A stretch of 21,347 bases of DNA, taken from contig JAAAUF010000247.1 in NCBI GenBank assembly GCA_015499985.1, positions 24,116 through 45,462 on the forward strand. Reading direction: 5' to 3'. Both the position numbers and the translations under genes were made by a program. Source of the stretch: Haplosporangium gracile. Its lineage: Eukaryota > Mortierellomycota > Mortierellomycetes > Mortierellales > Mortierellaceae. Within the stretch, counting starts at the first letter, position 1. Every line of letters starts with the position of its first letter. Below are positions 10,969 to 20,800 of the stretch, one piece after another. The notes beneath the pieces were generated by a model. The model was not told the origin of the DNA. It worked only from the letters and a program-made list of their open reading frames with translations, and made no database searches.

Positions 10969-11177
10969 CTGTAGAGTGTAGCGTCCCTCAGTTGGGTACA
11001 TAGACATTGCTGTACTGAATCCTGGTCGTCTCCGGGAAACGTGATGTCCGATCGGATGACATAGAGGTCTCCTTGGGTTGGATGTTGGACGGCAGGGATA
11101 AGGATGTGTTCCTTTTTACCTAGGACGCGAAGTACCTGGAAGAGAGTGTTGATAACTCCAAAGTCGGCGCGGGTCAT

Positions 11178-11433
11178 GACAACTGGGGTTGAGAAGGGGA
11201 AGGTGAGGGGAGGGGGGGTTCTCTTTCGTCGAACGTGCTTGAAACACGAAGAAAAAAAAGTTTGACTAATCGGAAATCCTCAATTGCCCACTTGCGTCAT
11301 GCAGTAGGAGAAGAAAGCATGTTTTCACCTCGCTGGACATAATAAATAATTTGAAACTAAAAAGAGCATCGTTTCTTTATTTTCACCATAAAGATTGAAA
11401 CCTACATGATAAACAAAAAAATAAAAGAGGCCT
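11178..11433. other. Spacer between copy B and copy A
   Basis: About 256 nt separate the stop codon of B from the former start of A. It must hold the 3' UTR of B and the old promoter of A. A G8-type run (about 11208-11218) and A/T-rich stretches are present. I see no gene. A candidate poly(A) signal is listed separately. Confidence 0.6.
11376..11381 (-). promoter_or_regulatory. Candidate poly(A) signal of copy B
   Basis: A minus-strand AATAAA lies about 53 nt downstream of the copy B stop codon, a suitable distance for a fungal polyadenylation signal. Fungal signals are degenerate, so this is suggestive only. Confidence 0.4.
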
Positions 11434-14400
11434 TTAAATAATGAACCAGTTAAGGTTGATAAAAGCCCTCTCTACGCCGTCGAGCTTCGGGGGCCCAAAC
11501 TTGGCCTCCAGAGCTGCAGAGGTATCGTCGTCTGTACCCTTGCCGTCAATCACGACAAAGCTCTTCAATACCGTGCTGTCCATCGGAACAAAATCGGCAA
11601 TCTGGAGCAGAGTCTCCTTCGGCAACACGTTCTTCTGATGGACCTCCAACTTGACCATCTGCGAGAACTCCACCATCGGAAGGAGCTGTTTCCAATCCTC
11701 CGAGCTCATCGTGACCTCCCTCAGACGCAAGTCTGTGAGCGCCCGCAGATCCGGCAACTGACTTCGCTGGGCAAAAACATTCAGCGCGTGTGTTCTGAAA
11801 GGATCCCTCACAGATGGGTCGACCTCCTGAGGCTTGGGACCTTTGTACAGAAGCAGCAGCCGAAGCCAAGGCATTTTAAAGAGGTTCAGTTCCGCTGCTG
11901 CACACGAGAAATGAAGTTTTTTCAATCGAGGCATATCAGGTAACATGGGTATCTGTAACTCCATCTCCTTGAGGAACTGCTTTTTTGGGCCGTCCTGCAC
12001 AGTCAACTCTGTCACCTTGCACCGGATCGCCCCCAAAAACTGAGCCCAAATCTTAACGTTCGCTTCCAGCCTGACCGCAAGTTTAGACGCATCCTCCTTC
12101 CCAACATTCCGCAGAAGCGCCGCCTGGGGGATGATCGATCCTAGGACAACCACATTTTCCATCGCTCCCTTAGCAATAACGTCCTGAAGGATTGTACGGA
12201 CAGCAGGCTCCATCAAATGGACATCCTTGACAGAGATGTACTTGGGAGCAAGCGGCCTCCTCTTGCGCCTCGCCATCTTCTCCAGAGCCAACGCATCCGT
12301 CGAGCTGAGCCACTCCACCTCAAGCCGGTCAATCAAAGGCGCATACCGTTGGAACATCGCCTCCACATCGTCTGCTCGACAACAGAAAATATCTACGCGC
12401 ATCTTGTCCGGATCGTTGGGGTTCCTCCACGCGAATGTCGACGGTCTCGGCCCTTCATTAGGACAGGTGACCTTGAACAGCTCGATGGTAGGGTGATCGA
12501 AAAGGGGCTGCTTGCAGGTCTCATAGGTTTGACTTGGGTTGTAGAGGGGTTCTAAGCTCTCCAGAGTAAGGGACTTGAGGTGCTTGTTAAGCGTGATCAA
12601 TGATCGAATGGCGGATCCACCCCTCAATAGCATGACTTGGAAAGTTGCCACGGTCAGATAGCCTGCAAAGAAGACGTTGCGTTCGAACTGGAGACTGGAC
12701 ACAATGCTGATCTCGTCACGCCACTGTCGCTTCTCAAAGAACGAAACCAAGTTGCCTCTGGCGATGGTCGTATACTCTTCAGTATCGGGCACTGCAACTT
12801 TGATCGTGATATGGTCTGGGTGGGTGGCGATCAGTCCTATGCGCAACTCTGAAAAACAACCATATCCGCCAACGAGGCCAGGCACTGTCTCGAGCGCAAG
12901 ATCCATATCAGACGCCATTAACATTGCCTTCATCCTGGCACCCTTCACTCCGCGTTCCACCATCGCAATTCGGTCTTGAGATCTAGGCTCATACATCTGA
13001 AGCGTGTCAAATCCCTCGCCATACTCATGATAGTCGTATTCGGTGTTGGGCTCCTGCGTCGACAAAGAGAACGTCTCGATGTTCGGATTCTCTAAAGCCG
13101 ATCCGATCAACAGCGAATATCCACAACCGAATCCCAACCTGATGTCCTCCCGAGTCACCTCTCTGCGTCGAGCAAGCACATGAAACATCGCCGCCGAGAG
13201 TAGGTCGACCGCCCCAGCAAGCTGCTCCTCATCCCTCTCCGTCAAATCCCAATCCAGCCAGATTGTAAACACGGGCATCCATGTCACCTTCTCCGCCAGC
13301 TCAAAATATTCCAGTGCCCTCTGCAGGCCCTTCACCCGCATACTCCAAATTCCAAAGAGGGGTTCATATCGGCTCTCGATCGACATGGGGTTGTCGTGAA
13401 ACTCCTCAAGTGTAGATTCCAGCTTCTTGTCCGACCACATGCTCTTCCAATGACTCTCACACATCCGTCGGACATCGCCTTCTGACGTCCTGAAAGGGTA
13501 CAGGTCAGAGTATTCATCCTCATTGTAATATCGCTCGAGCCTATCCTTGAGTTCAATCAAAGCCTTCTCATCCAGTGCAGCAATGGGTGGTAGTTGGTCC
13601 AAAGTCGACTCGGTCACGGCAACTGCAGGGTCAGACGACGACAACTCCGCCATAAATTGCTCGCACGACCGAACGCCCTTCGACTCCAGGTACTCGATTG
13701 CCGAGGAGATTCGATAAGCTACATCCTGAGGAATCCTGTCGATGTAAACGCCGTACTTGAGCATCTCGAGCACTCCCATCACGTAGTCACCCACTAGAGG
13801 AAGGAGGCCACGGACCTGATCCTGACTGAGGTCCTCCGCCGAAACTGGATAGAATGAGTCGTTGACCTTCTTGCCAATCCAGTGGGGTTTGCAATCGCCG
13901 GTGGGTCCACGGACGTCAGCGCAATCGCAGAGGTCAAAAAACTCGAAGTCAGTGTTGCTTTGAATTCCTGGGGCGGCTACTTCTCCTGTTGGTGTAGGCA
14001 TGACTCTAGGAAGGAAGCAAAAGAACCTCGAGTGTCCGCAATGTTGACTCCAGGAGTATCGCGCTTTGAGGATATCTTTGACGCGATGCTTGACCACGTC
14101 CTCGATAGTGAATGGCAATTTCCGACGGGCATGAACGATCGGCGACTCCTGCACTGGCGCTGACTCCTCCTTCACCTTCGCTTCTTCTTTGTCCGTGGCT
14201 GGAGGTAGATCAGATACAGATGTGCGTGGCATCTGCTTGGTTGACGGTTGGGTTGACGGCTGGGCTGGCGATTGGGTTGGCTGTTCTGCTGGCTGTTTTG
14301 CTGTATGTTCGGCTGTGTGCTTTGCTGGCTGTTCTGTTGAGTACTCTGTTGACTGTCGTGTTGGCTGTACGGCGCTCTCGTGTGGCATAACATCCGTTCC

Positions 14401-15139
14401 GACTGCACTGTCCTCCTCCTGTTCCTTGGTCCTTGCCTCTGATTTTTCCTCCGCATGGTCGCCCTCGTCGTTGTCCTTGCCATTCTCATATTGCTCACCA
14501 CCAACAAACGCATCCTGGATCCTTGCTCCAGACTCTCCTTCGATACAATCGCCAAGTTTCTCTTCCTTCTTGGCTTTAGTAGTGTTGCTTCGATCTTGAT
14601 CAGGCGTCGTTCTAGCAGTTTGATTCTCAGACTTGGCGGCGGCTTCCTGGGTGGTACCGGTCCTGTTTTTCTTGCTGCTGTTGGCTGATAAAGATTTCTT
14701 CCCGTAGACGATATCCAGCACGATTCCTGGGTGGTACTTGATTCCGTGCGGCTTCACCCTATTCATCATTCATCACAAATTAAAAATCAAAAGTTGGCGA
14801 CAAAATAATGGAGGGTCCGTTAGAACTTATTACATCACTGCAACCTTCTCCCTTTCTTTCAGGCAGCGAAAAGAACCAAAAGAGGAACTATCAACATTCA
14901 AAGCTTTACCTGTAGAGTCGGGTATCCCTCAGCAGGGGGACATAAACATTCCTGAACTGAATTCGTCTGGTTTCTGGGAAGCAGTTGGTGATGTCGGACC
15001 AAATGACATAAAGCTCATTCAAGGTTGGGTGTAAAGTGACTGGGATGAGGATGTGTTCCTTTTCGTCGGGAGCGCGGAATGCCTGGAAGTGGACACCGGT
15101 GCCGAACTCTGCCGTGGAGTTGAAGTCGGCTTGGGACAT
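11434..15139 (-). CDS. Copy B: intact 1184-aa two-exon protein with split N-terminal module, linker, HSR/CDC domain and leucine-rich C-terminus
   Basis: Exons 15139-14910 and 14758-11434 join in phase 2 (LY-R-VKP), giving 1184 aa. Residues 1-95 form the N-terminal module: HFQAF, EHILIPV, LYVIWSDITNCFP and YHPGIVLDIVY. Residues about 96-285 are a charged, probably disordered linker with a Gln/Thr/Pro/Glu repeat. Residues about 290-470 carry HSRFFCFLP (319-327), FFDLCDC (350-356) and a hydrophobic helix-like LVGDYVMGVLEMLKYGVYID. Residues about 495-560 hold DLYPFRTSEGDV and are shared with copy C. From about 630 onward short beta-strand/helix repeats (NIETFSL, LKSLTLE, IELFKV, LTDLRL) suggest a leucine-rich solenoid. 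No signal peptide or convincing membrane segment is seen, so it is probably intracellular. The start at 15139 was chosen because all copies begin M-x-x-x-D here; an in-frame ATG at 15214 would add 25 residues. Function is unknown. From memory the architecture resembles a family expanded in Mortierella-type fungi. Confidence 0.85.
14233..14367. repeat. Diverged 12-nt in-frame repeat in the copy B linker
   Basis: On the plus strand variants of GCTGTTCTGCTG recur for about 135 nt. In the sense of the gene they encode four-residue units such as TEQP, AKHT, AEQP and AKQP. Unit length is a multiple of three, so changes in copy number keep the frame. The equivalent tract is much shorter in copies A and C. 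Confidence 0.8.
14759..14909 (-). other. Intron of copy B (151 nt)
   Basis: The donor is CTCTACAG|GTAAAG and the acceptor ATGAATAG|GGTGAAG. A branch-site-like TTCTAAC lies about 65 nt before the acceptor. Splicing splits an Arg codon after two bases (phase 2). Without splicing the frame stops at the TAA inside the donor (14908-14906), so removal is needed to join exon 1 to exon 2. The same position and phase occur in copy C. Confidence 0.85.
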
Positions 15140-15271
15140 GGAGGCTGGAGATTCAGGTGTGCTGCAGGCTGCTGAATGAATGTTTGAACTTTTGGGTTGA
15201 CAGAGGTTCGACAAGAAAAAGAACTCTGTTGTTGATCGAAATCGCAGTCACGGTGATGATCGTAGATAAAT
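15140..15271 (-). promoter_or_regulatory. Probable promoter and 5' leader of copy B
   Basis: Only about 132 nt lie between the relic stop of copy D and the start of B, so this spacer, perhaps with the D relic behind it, must supply the promoter. In the gene sense it contains a CT-rich stretch (GTTCTTTTTCTTGTCG) and a CA-rich leader near the ATG, typical of fungal 5' regions. No clear TATA box is seen. Confidence 0.35.
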
Positions 15272-17054
15272 CTACTCCACGATGAACCCATTGAGTTATA
15301 CAGGCACATCACCTCCCTCTGCTTCAGCCATCTTCGGCCCATACTTGGCCTCCGAGGCTGCAGTTATATCGTCGCCCGCCCTCCTATCGTCGCCCGCCCT
15401 CCTACCGTCGCTTACAACAGAGGCCTACAACGCCAAACTAATCCTCGGCACAAAATCAGCAATCTCCAGCAGTGTCTCCTGTCCCAGCGCGCTTGTTTGC
15501 CGAACCTTAAACTTGACAGTCTGTGAAAAGTCCATGTACCGTAGGGGCCGTCGTCAATCCTCAGCCTCCAACACAACCTCGCACACTCACAAGTCTGTGA
15601 TCGTCTTCAGTCTCGCCAACATATCATTTCGGTAAGATCAAAGTAGTCGTATTCAGTGTCTACGTCCCCCCTCTAAAACTCTGGACATCTGATCAAACGA
15701 CAACGAGAACGTCTCAATGTTACAGTTTTCCAATGCCGCCGTTTTCAACCTCCAATATCCATCCTCTGTTCCTGTGTCAACATCTTTCTGGATTACCTTT
15801 CTTCCTCAAGACAGGACACGAACTACGGCCGCTGAAAGTCGACCAATCTCCCGAGTAAGCCCAACTTCGTCCTCCAGTGTCAAATCCCAATCCTGTCGTT
15901 CCGACAGGGTTTCGCGTCACCTTCTCCGCCAAATCAAAAGACTCCCGCGTCCTCTGCATACTATATACCCGTGAGCTCAGCATTCCAAAGTTAGGAATAT
16001 ATTGACTATCGGCCGACATTGGATGGTCCTTGTGGAAAATAATGGTGAGCGAGTACAACTCTTTGTCCGACCACTTGTCGAACCAATGCTTCTCGCACAT
16101 CCATCGGAAACTACCGTCCGAGCTCCTAAAAGGTATAGGTCCATATAATCCTCGTTGTCTCCGCGAACAATCTGGCTCTTAAGTTCAGCCAAAGTCTTCT
16201 CGTCCAGTGCTCGTCCAGTGTAGTGATAGGAACTAGTTAGTCCAGCATCGCCTCGCTCACAACGCTCGCCGGATTCAATGTCACCTCGGCCATGTAATTC
16301 TGACACGACCGAATCCCCTTGGACTCCAGAAACTTGATTGCCGATGAGATACGTTGAGTTGCCTCTGGTGGCGCCTTGTCGATGTAGACGTCGTATTTGA
16401 GTATCTCAAGGACTCCCATCACGTACTCGCCGACCAGAGGAATGGAGTTTCTGGACTCTTGCTGGCTCAAATCCTCCACCAAAGGCAGGCTGAAATGCTA
16501 CTTGCCGATCTCGTCGATCCAGTGAGAGTTGGCGTGCTCCTCCGCTCCTGGAATGTCGCGACAGTTGCAGAGATAGTAGAGTTGAAGTTGAGTGCTGTTG
16601 TGAATTCCTGTTGTGGCATTTGGTGCGAGTGTGAGATGTGTTGTTTCAGTGGATGTTGCCGGCGCTGTTCCTGTCGGTTGTGGCACGCCCACCAGGACAG
16701 AAAGAAAGACTAAAAACCGCGAATGGCTGTTGTACTGAGTCAAGGAGCAACGGCTCTTGAGGATATCCGTGACGCGACGCCTGACTACGTACTTGACAGT
16801 GTATGGCAACTGCTGGCAAGTGTAGTCGACTGGTATCAATTGTGTAGACGGTGGCGTCTCCTCTTATCGCCTCGATACACTTCGGTACTGAACCCTCACC
16901 GCTCCCAGAAAGCTGTGTGTGATGTCACCTCAGATGACATACAAGTCATTCGTAACCAGATGTCGCACCACAAGGAGTAGGATGTATTCTTGTTTGTCTT
17001 AAGGGCGAATGCTTGGAAGTGAGTGTTAGCGTCCCACAAGTCGGCGGGAGTCAA
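15272..17054 (-). pseudogene. Copy D: decayed paralogue, closest to copy C
   Basis: The start-equivalent codon is TTG instead of ATG (17054), followed by TPADLWDANTHFQAF. A frameshift then separates the QEYILLLVVRH stretch, and the Trp of the conserved VIWGDIT is a TGA stop. After the VQYRSV remnant the intron, the YHPGIVLDVV half of the N-terminal module and the whole linker are missing. Homology resumes near 16830 at LPYTVKYVV and runs through HSRFLVFL, LYYLCNC and GEYVMGVLEILKYDVYID in changing frames to NIETFSLS (about 15720). About 425 codons are then missing, and only the last leucine-rich stretch remains, ending LNGFIVE and stop (15274-15272). Several in-frame stops and at least three frameshifts exclude a normal product. 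Sequence details (VVRH, LYYLC, AKYGP, LNGFIV) tie it to C rather than B. Confidence 0.87.
15368..15403. repeat. 18-nt tandem duplication in copy D
   Basis: Two exact adjacent copies of ATCGTCGCCCGCCCTCCT (15368-15385 and 15386-15403) lie in the segment before the terminal AKYGP motif of the pseudogene. In the gene sense they give a duplicated RRAGDD. The unit is a multiple of three, so it does not itself break the frame. Confidence 0.9.
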
Positions 17055-17377
17055 GGTAGCAGAGCCTTTAGGTGGTTGGTGTCAAAAAAGTATCGAGGCG
17101 TTGGGTAAAAAAGAACTGTAGCTTTTTGTTTATTGAATTGACATGCCAACGAGATAGAGGGCAAGAATGGGCTCCAAAAGGACAAAAAAATACTTGGAGA
17201 AACGTTGGTCATGATCACGTGTATAAAGAAATTAGGCATAAAGCCAATTCATGTTTACGTTAGTGGCAGTGAAATTTTATCGTTGCATCGTATCTTGAAA
17301 ACGAAGGCAGACAAGAAAATAAAGCATTCGACTGCAACTCAAAAAGTGAAAAAAAAAGAAACAGAGTAAGACATATT
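17055..17377. other. Spacer between copy C and copy D
   Basis: About 323 nt without any gene. In the gene sense it holds the 3' UTR of C and the former promoter of D. A minus-strand AATAAA lies at 17134-17129, about 245 nt after the detached C-terminal frame of copy C. The motif GTTTATTGA occurs here (about 17128-17136) and also about 380 nt beyond copy A (8947-8955), possibly a shared 3' flank. Confidence 0.45.
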
Positions 17378-17836
17378 CTAGACGATGAACCCGTTAAGGT
17401 CGATGTATGCGCGTCTTCCTTTGCGCCTCGCGGGTCCATATTTCGCCTCCAGAGCCGCTGTGGTGTCACTGTCATTGTCCTGTTCGGCACTCACATAAAA
17501 TGTGGTCAACACTGCACTGACTATCGGGACAGCATCAGCAATCAGGAGCAGCGTTTTCTTAGACAACACGTTCATTTGACCCACTCTGAAGCTGACCATT
17601 TGCGGAAAATCCATGTATCGAAGGAGCCGGATCCAATCATCTGGGGCCATCGTAACCGCCATTAACAGCACACTTGTGATCGGTAGCATCTCTACCATCT
17701 TATTCCTCCGAGCCAAAATTCCAAGTGCATATGCTCTGGGCGAAGCACCATCTGACACATCGACATCCTTGACTGCCGGACCCTTGAACTCGAGAAGCAT
17801 ACCCAGCCAGGGCCTGTCGAAAAGATTCGAGCTCAA
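17378..17836 (-). pseudogene. Detached C-terminal segment of copy C (out of frame)
   Basis: This frame encodes the family's final about 150 residues: SSNLFDRPWLGMLL, DWIRLLRYMDF, TLLLIADAVP, AALEAKYGP and the end DLNGFIV then stop. It aligns with the last part of copy B (LNLFKMPWLRLLLL to INLNWFII). It lies one reading frame away from the main copy C frame, which stops at 17835-17833, and it has no ATG at its beginning. The segment is well preserved and free of other stops, so the frameshift is recent or is a sequence error. Confidence 0.8.
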
Positions 17837-20800
17837 CGCACTGAAACTTGTAGATGTGTCAGTCGAGGCATCTCCAGGGACATGGCAGGTTGCGACTCCA
17901 TCGCCCGGAGAAACCGCTTTTGAGAGTCATCTTCCACAGAAAAGCTCGTCACCTTGGACCGGATTGCCATCAAAAACTTGGACCAGATCTTGACATTCGC
18001 CTCCAACTTGACCGGGTGCACCGACACGTCTAACTTTCCACCAATCTGCAGTTGCCTCACCTGAGGAACGACACATCCGTGAACGACAACATCCTCCATG
18101 ACTCCCTTGACGATGAGCTCTTGAAGAATCTCCCGGACGGGGGGTTCCATTAAATGGATATTCCTGATAGAAATGTACTTGGGAGCAAGCGGCCTCTTCT
18201 TGCGTCGCGCCAACTTCTCAAGAGCCGCCGCATTCGCTGGGCTCAGTCCCCCAAACTCGACTCGCTCAATCAGAGGTGCATACCGTTGGAACATGGCGTC
18301 GACATGATCTGCCTCATTGCAAACGATATCCACGCGCATCCTGTCTGGATCGTTAGGGTTCCTCCAAGTGAATGCCGACGGGCTCAGTCCATCTCCATTT
18401 GGACAGGTGATCTGGAACAACTCGATGGCAGGATGCTCGAAGAGGGACTGCTTGCAGGTCTCGTACGCTTGACTTGGATCAAAATCGGGCATCCTGCATT
18501 CCACATAGAGAGACTTGAGGTGCCTGTTGAACACAATTACATCACGCGCCTCTGTCCGTTGTTTTTCGCTCAAAAAGACCATGTGAACCTCGGTAAGGTA
18601 TCCCAGGCGATAAAACTTTTCGTGAAAGTCAAATTGCATCGAGCAAATTACTTGATCACACCACCCTCGCTCGTCCAAGAACGAGTATGTGTTTCCACTG
18701 GTAAAGTCCGTGTCCTCCTCGCCATTGTATCCTAGTTTGGCTCCTCGTTCGAGGTCTGCAAACTTGAAGATAAGATGGTGGTGGGTATGTCCGAAGCGCA
18801 ACTCTGAAAAATGATGGAATCCTCCGGCAAAATGGCGTATTGTGGAAACGGCAATATTCGGCTTGGACACCCTCACTGTTGCCCTGACCAGACCGCCTCG
18901 CTCTCCACGCTCCACCACGGTGATTCGAGAGCCGGTCTTTGGTCCATACGACTGCTGATAAGTCATCGCCGTGGGCTTCTCGTGATAGATGTACTTGATT
19001 TCAGGATCAAACTCCGTTAGAGTAAATGTCTCGATGTTCGGGTTCTGTAATGCCGCCGCTGTTAGCCGCATGTGGCCAAACGCCAGCCCTGTTTCAATCT
19101 CGTGCTGGGTTCCGCCTCTGTTTCGGACGAGGATATGAAGCACTGCTGCTGAGAGTCGGCTAATCGCCTGGGCGAGCTCATCCTCATCCTGCCATGATAA
19201 TGCGCAATCCAGCCAGACCGTAAACACAGGATTCCGCGGTATCTGCGCCGCAAGTTCGAAAAACTCCAGTGCCCGCTCCGCAGACGTAATCCGAGAACTC
19301 AAGACGCCATAAAGGGGAGAGTACCAGCCCTCAGGAGACCCTGGTTCCTGATGGAAAGTGAGGGCTCTTGCGTACACCGCATGATCTACCCATAGGCTCA
19401 TCCAATGACGCCCGCATATCCAACGTACATCGCCCTCCGAGGTCCTGAAAGGATACAAGTCGGCATATTGTTCGTTAGGGTCTCGGATCACCTTGCTCCC
19501 GAGTGCCACCAAGGTCATATTGTCCAATAGATAGACAGGCGGGACCTTGTCCAACAATGACTCAATGACAGCACTTGTGGCGGCCGATGACATCTCAGCC
19601 ATGAATCCCTCACACGACTGCACTCCTTTCGACTCTAGGTACTTGATCGCCATTGAGACACGCTGACAAGCTTCCTGAGGCACTTTGTCGACATAGACAC
19701 CATACTTGAGCATCTCAAGGACTCCCATCATGTAGTCTCCAACCAAAGGAATGAGTTCTCGGAGTTGATCCTGGTTGACTTCCATGGCTGAAGGCATACT
19801 GTGTTGTTGTTTGCCGTTATTGTCGATCCAGTGAGGGTTGACATGCTCCTTTTCTCCTAGAATGCCGCCACAGTCGCAGAGGTAGTAAAGCTGAAATTTA
19901 GTATTGTTGTGAATTTCTGGGGTTGGCGTTGCTCCTAATAGTGTGGGGACATCCTCCAAGACTGGGAGGAAGAAAAGAAGTCTCGAATGGCCGTTGCAAT
20001 GATCCCAGGAGTACCGAGACATGAAAAAGTGCTTTGTACGGCGCTTGACCAACTCCTCGATTGTGAATGGTATCTCTCGATGCGTAAGATCGGTCGACAC
20101 CTCCCGAGTGATCTGTGGGATTCCCTCCTGTTCCTCCTCCTTTTCCTCCTTTTCCTCCTTTTCCTCCTTTTCCTCCTTTTCCTCCTTTTCCTCCTCTTGC
20201 CCCTCCTCTTCCTCTTGCTCACGCTCGCCTTCTGCTTCTTCCTCCTGTTCTTCTGCCATCTCCGCCTTGTCCGTAACTAGAAGGAGATCAGACATGGATG
20301 AGGGAACCATCTTTTCGTCTGGCTGTTCTGCTGGCTGTTCAGCTGATTGTTCGACGATCTCGTACAGTGTAGAATCCAATCTGATCGCGTTGTCGTCCTG
20401 TTCTCCGATTACTAAATCTCGCTCTTCTTCTTCCAAGTCGTCCTCATTGTCACCCCCATCATTCTCGTCTCTATCATCGTTCTTCTTGTCCAGGCCATCG
20501 ACATCTGCATCCGAGACCTGACTAAGGGCAACTCCGATAGAGACAGAAGCGTGTTGTTCTGCTGCGATCTCGGCTCCTGCACTCTCACTGCCAGTCGCCC
20601 TGTTCTTCCTACTGACCGGCGACGACGACGACGACGATAATGACTTCTTCCTGTAAACAACATCCAACACGATCCCGGGGTGGTACCTGATCCCGAATGG
20701 CTTCACCCTAAATTTTCAAATAGTTAGAGCTTATTTTTCCTTCTCTTTTTTTTTTTCCTTATAGAGCGCAAAACACGGAAAACTCAAAAATAATATAGTA

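Larger units (their letters stand above)
9331..11177 (-). pseudogene. Copy A: decayed paralogue of the two-exon leucine-rich family
   Basis: This is a relic of the same gene as copies B and C. The start-equivalent ATG (11177) opens MTRADF, matching MSQADF of B, then KEHILIP and DLYVI as in B and C. Indels scramble the next stretch: the ETTRIQYSNVYVP remnant lies in another frame. The intron donor position (10968-10967) reads CT instead of GT and the acceptor junction (10861/10860) lacks one base, but the second-exon start is clear (VNSF...RIVLD). The linker keeps STEQSTEQ and LPPATDK. About 450 codons are then missing, and homology resumes at GGFHHFAGLRF. After RVDITCC about 130 more codons are missing, then IPRL and the terminal DWIRFLEYLDF and ALEAKF segments follow in shifting frames. 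The normal stop is lost. No functional protein is expected. Confidence 0.87.

Noticed and set aside
14189..14599. 136-codon plus-strand Cys/Ser/Val-rich frame antisense to the copy B linker
   Set aside because: The cysteine-rich pattern is the reverse reading of the 12-nt linker repeat and has no independent support.
17833..17860. Short intron that would bypass the copy C frameshift
   Set aside because: The only nearby GT...AG pair spans about 34 nt, is shorter than plausible fungal introns, would delete conserved residues and would not restore the required frame.
18154..18735. 193-codon plus-strand open frame antisense to copy C
   Set aside because: It is an opposite-strand shadow of the conserved copy C coding sequence. 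The matching antisense frame in copy B (12217-12555) reflects sense-strand conservation.
19987..20521. Plus-strand Leu/Phe and Ser repeat frames opposite the copy C linker
   Set aside because: These are reverse readings of the KEE and Asp/Glu-rich codon repeats of the real minus-strand gene.
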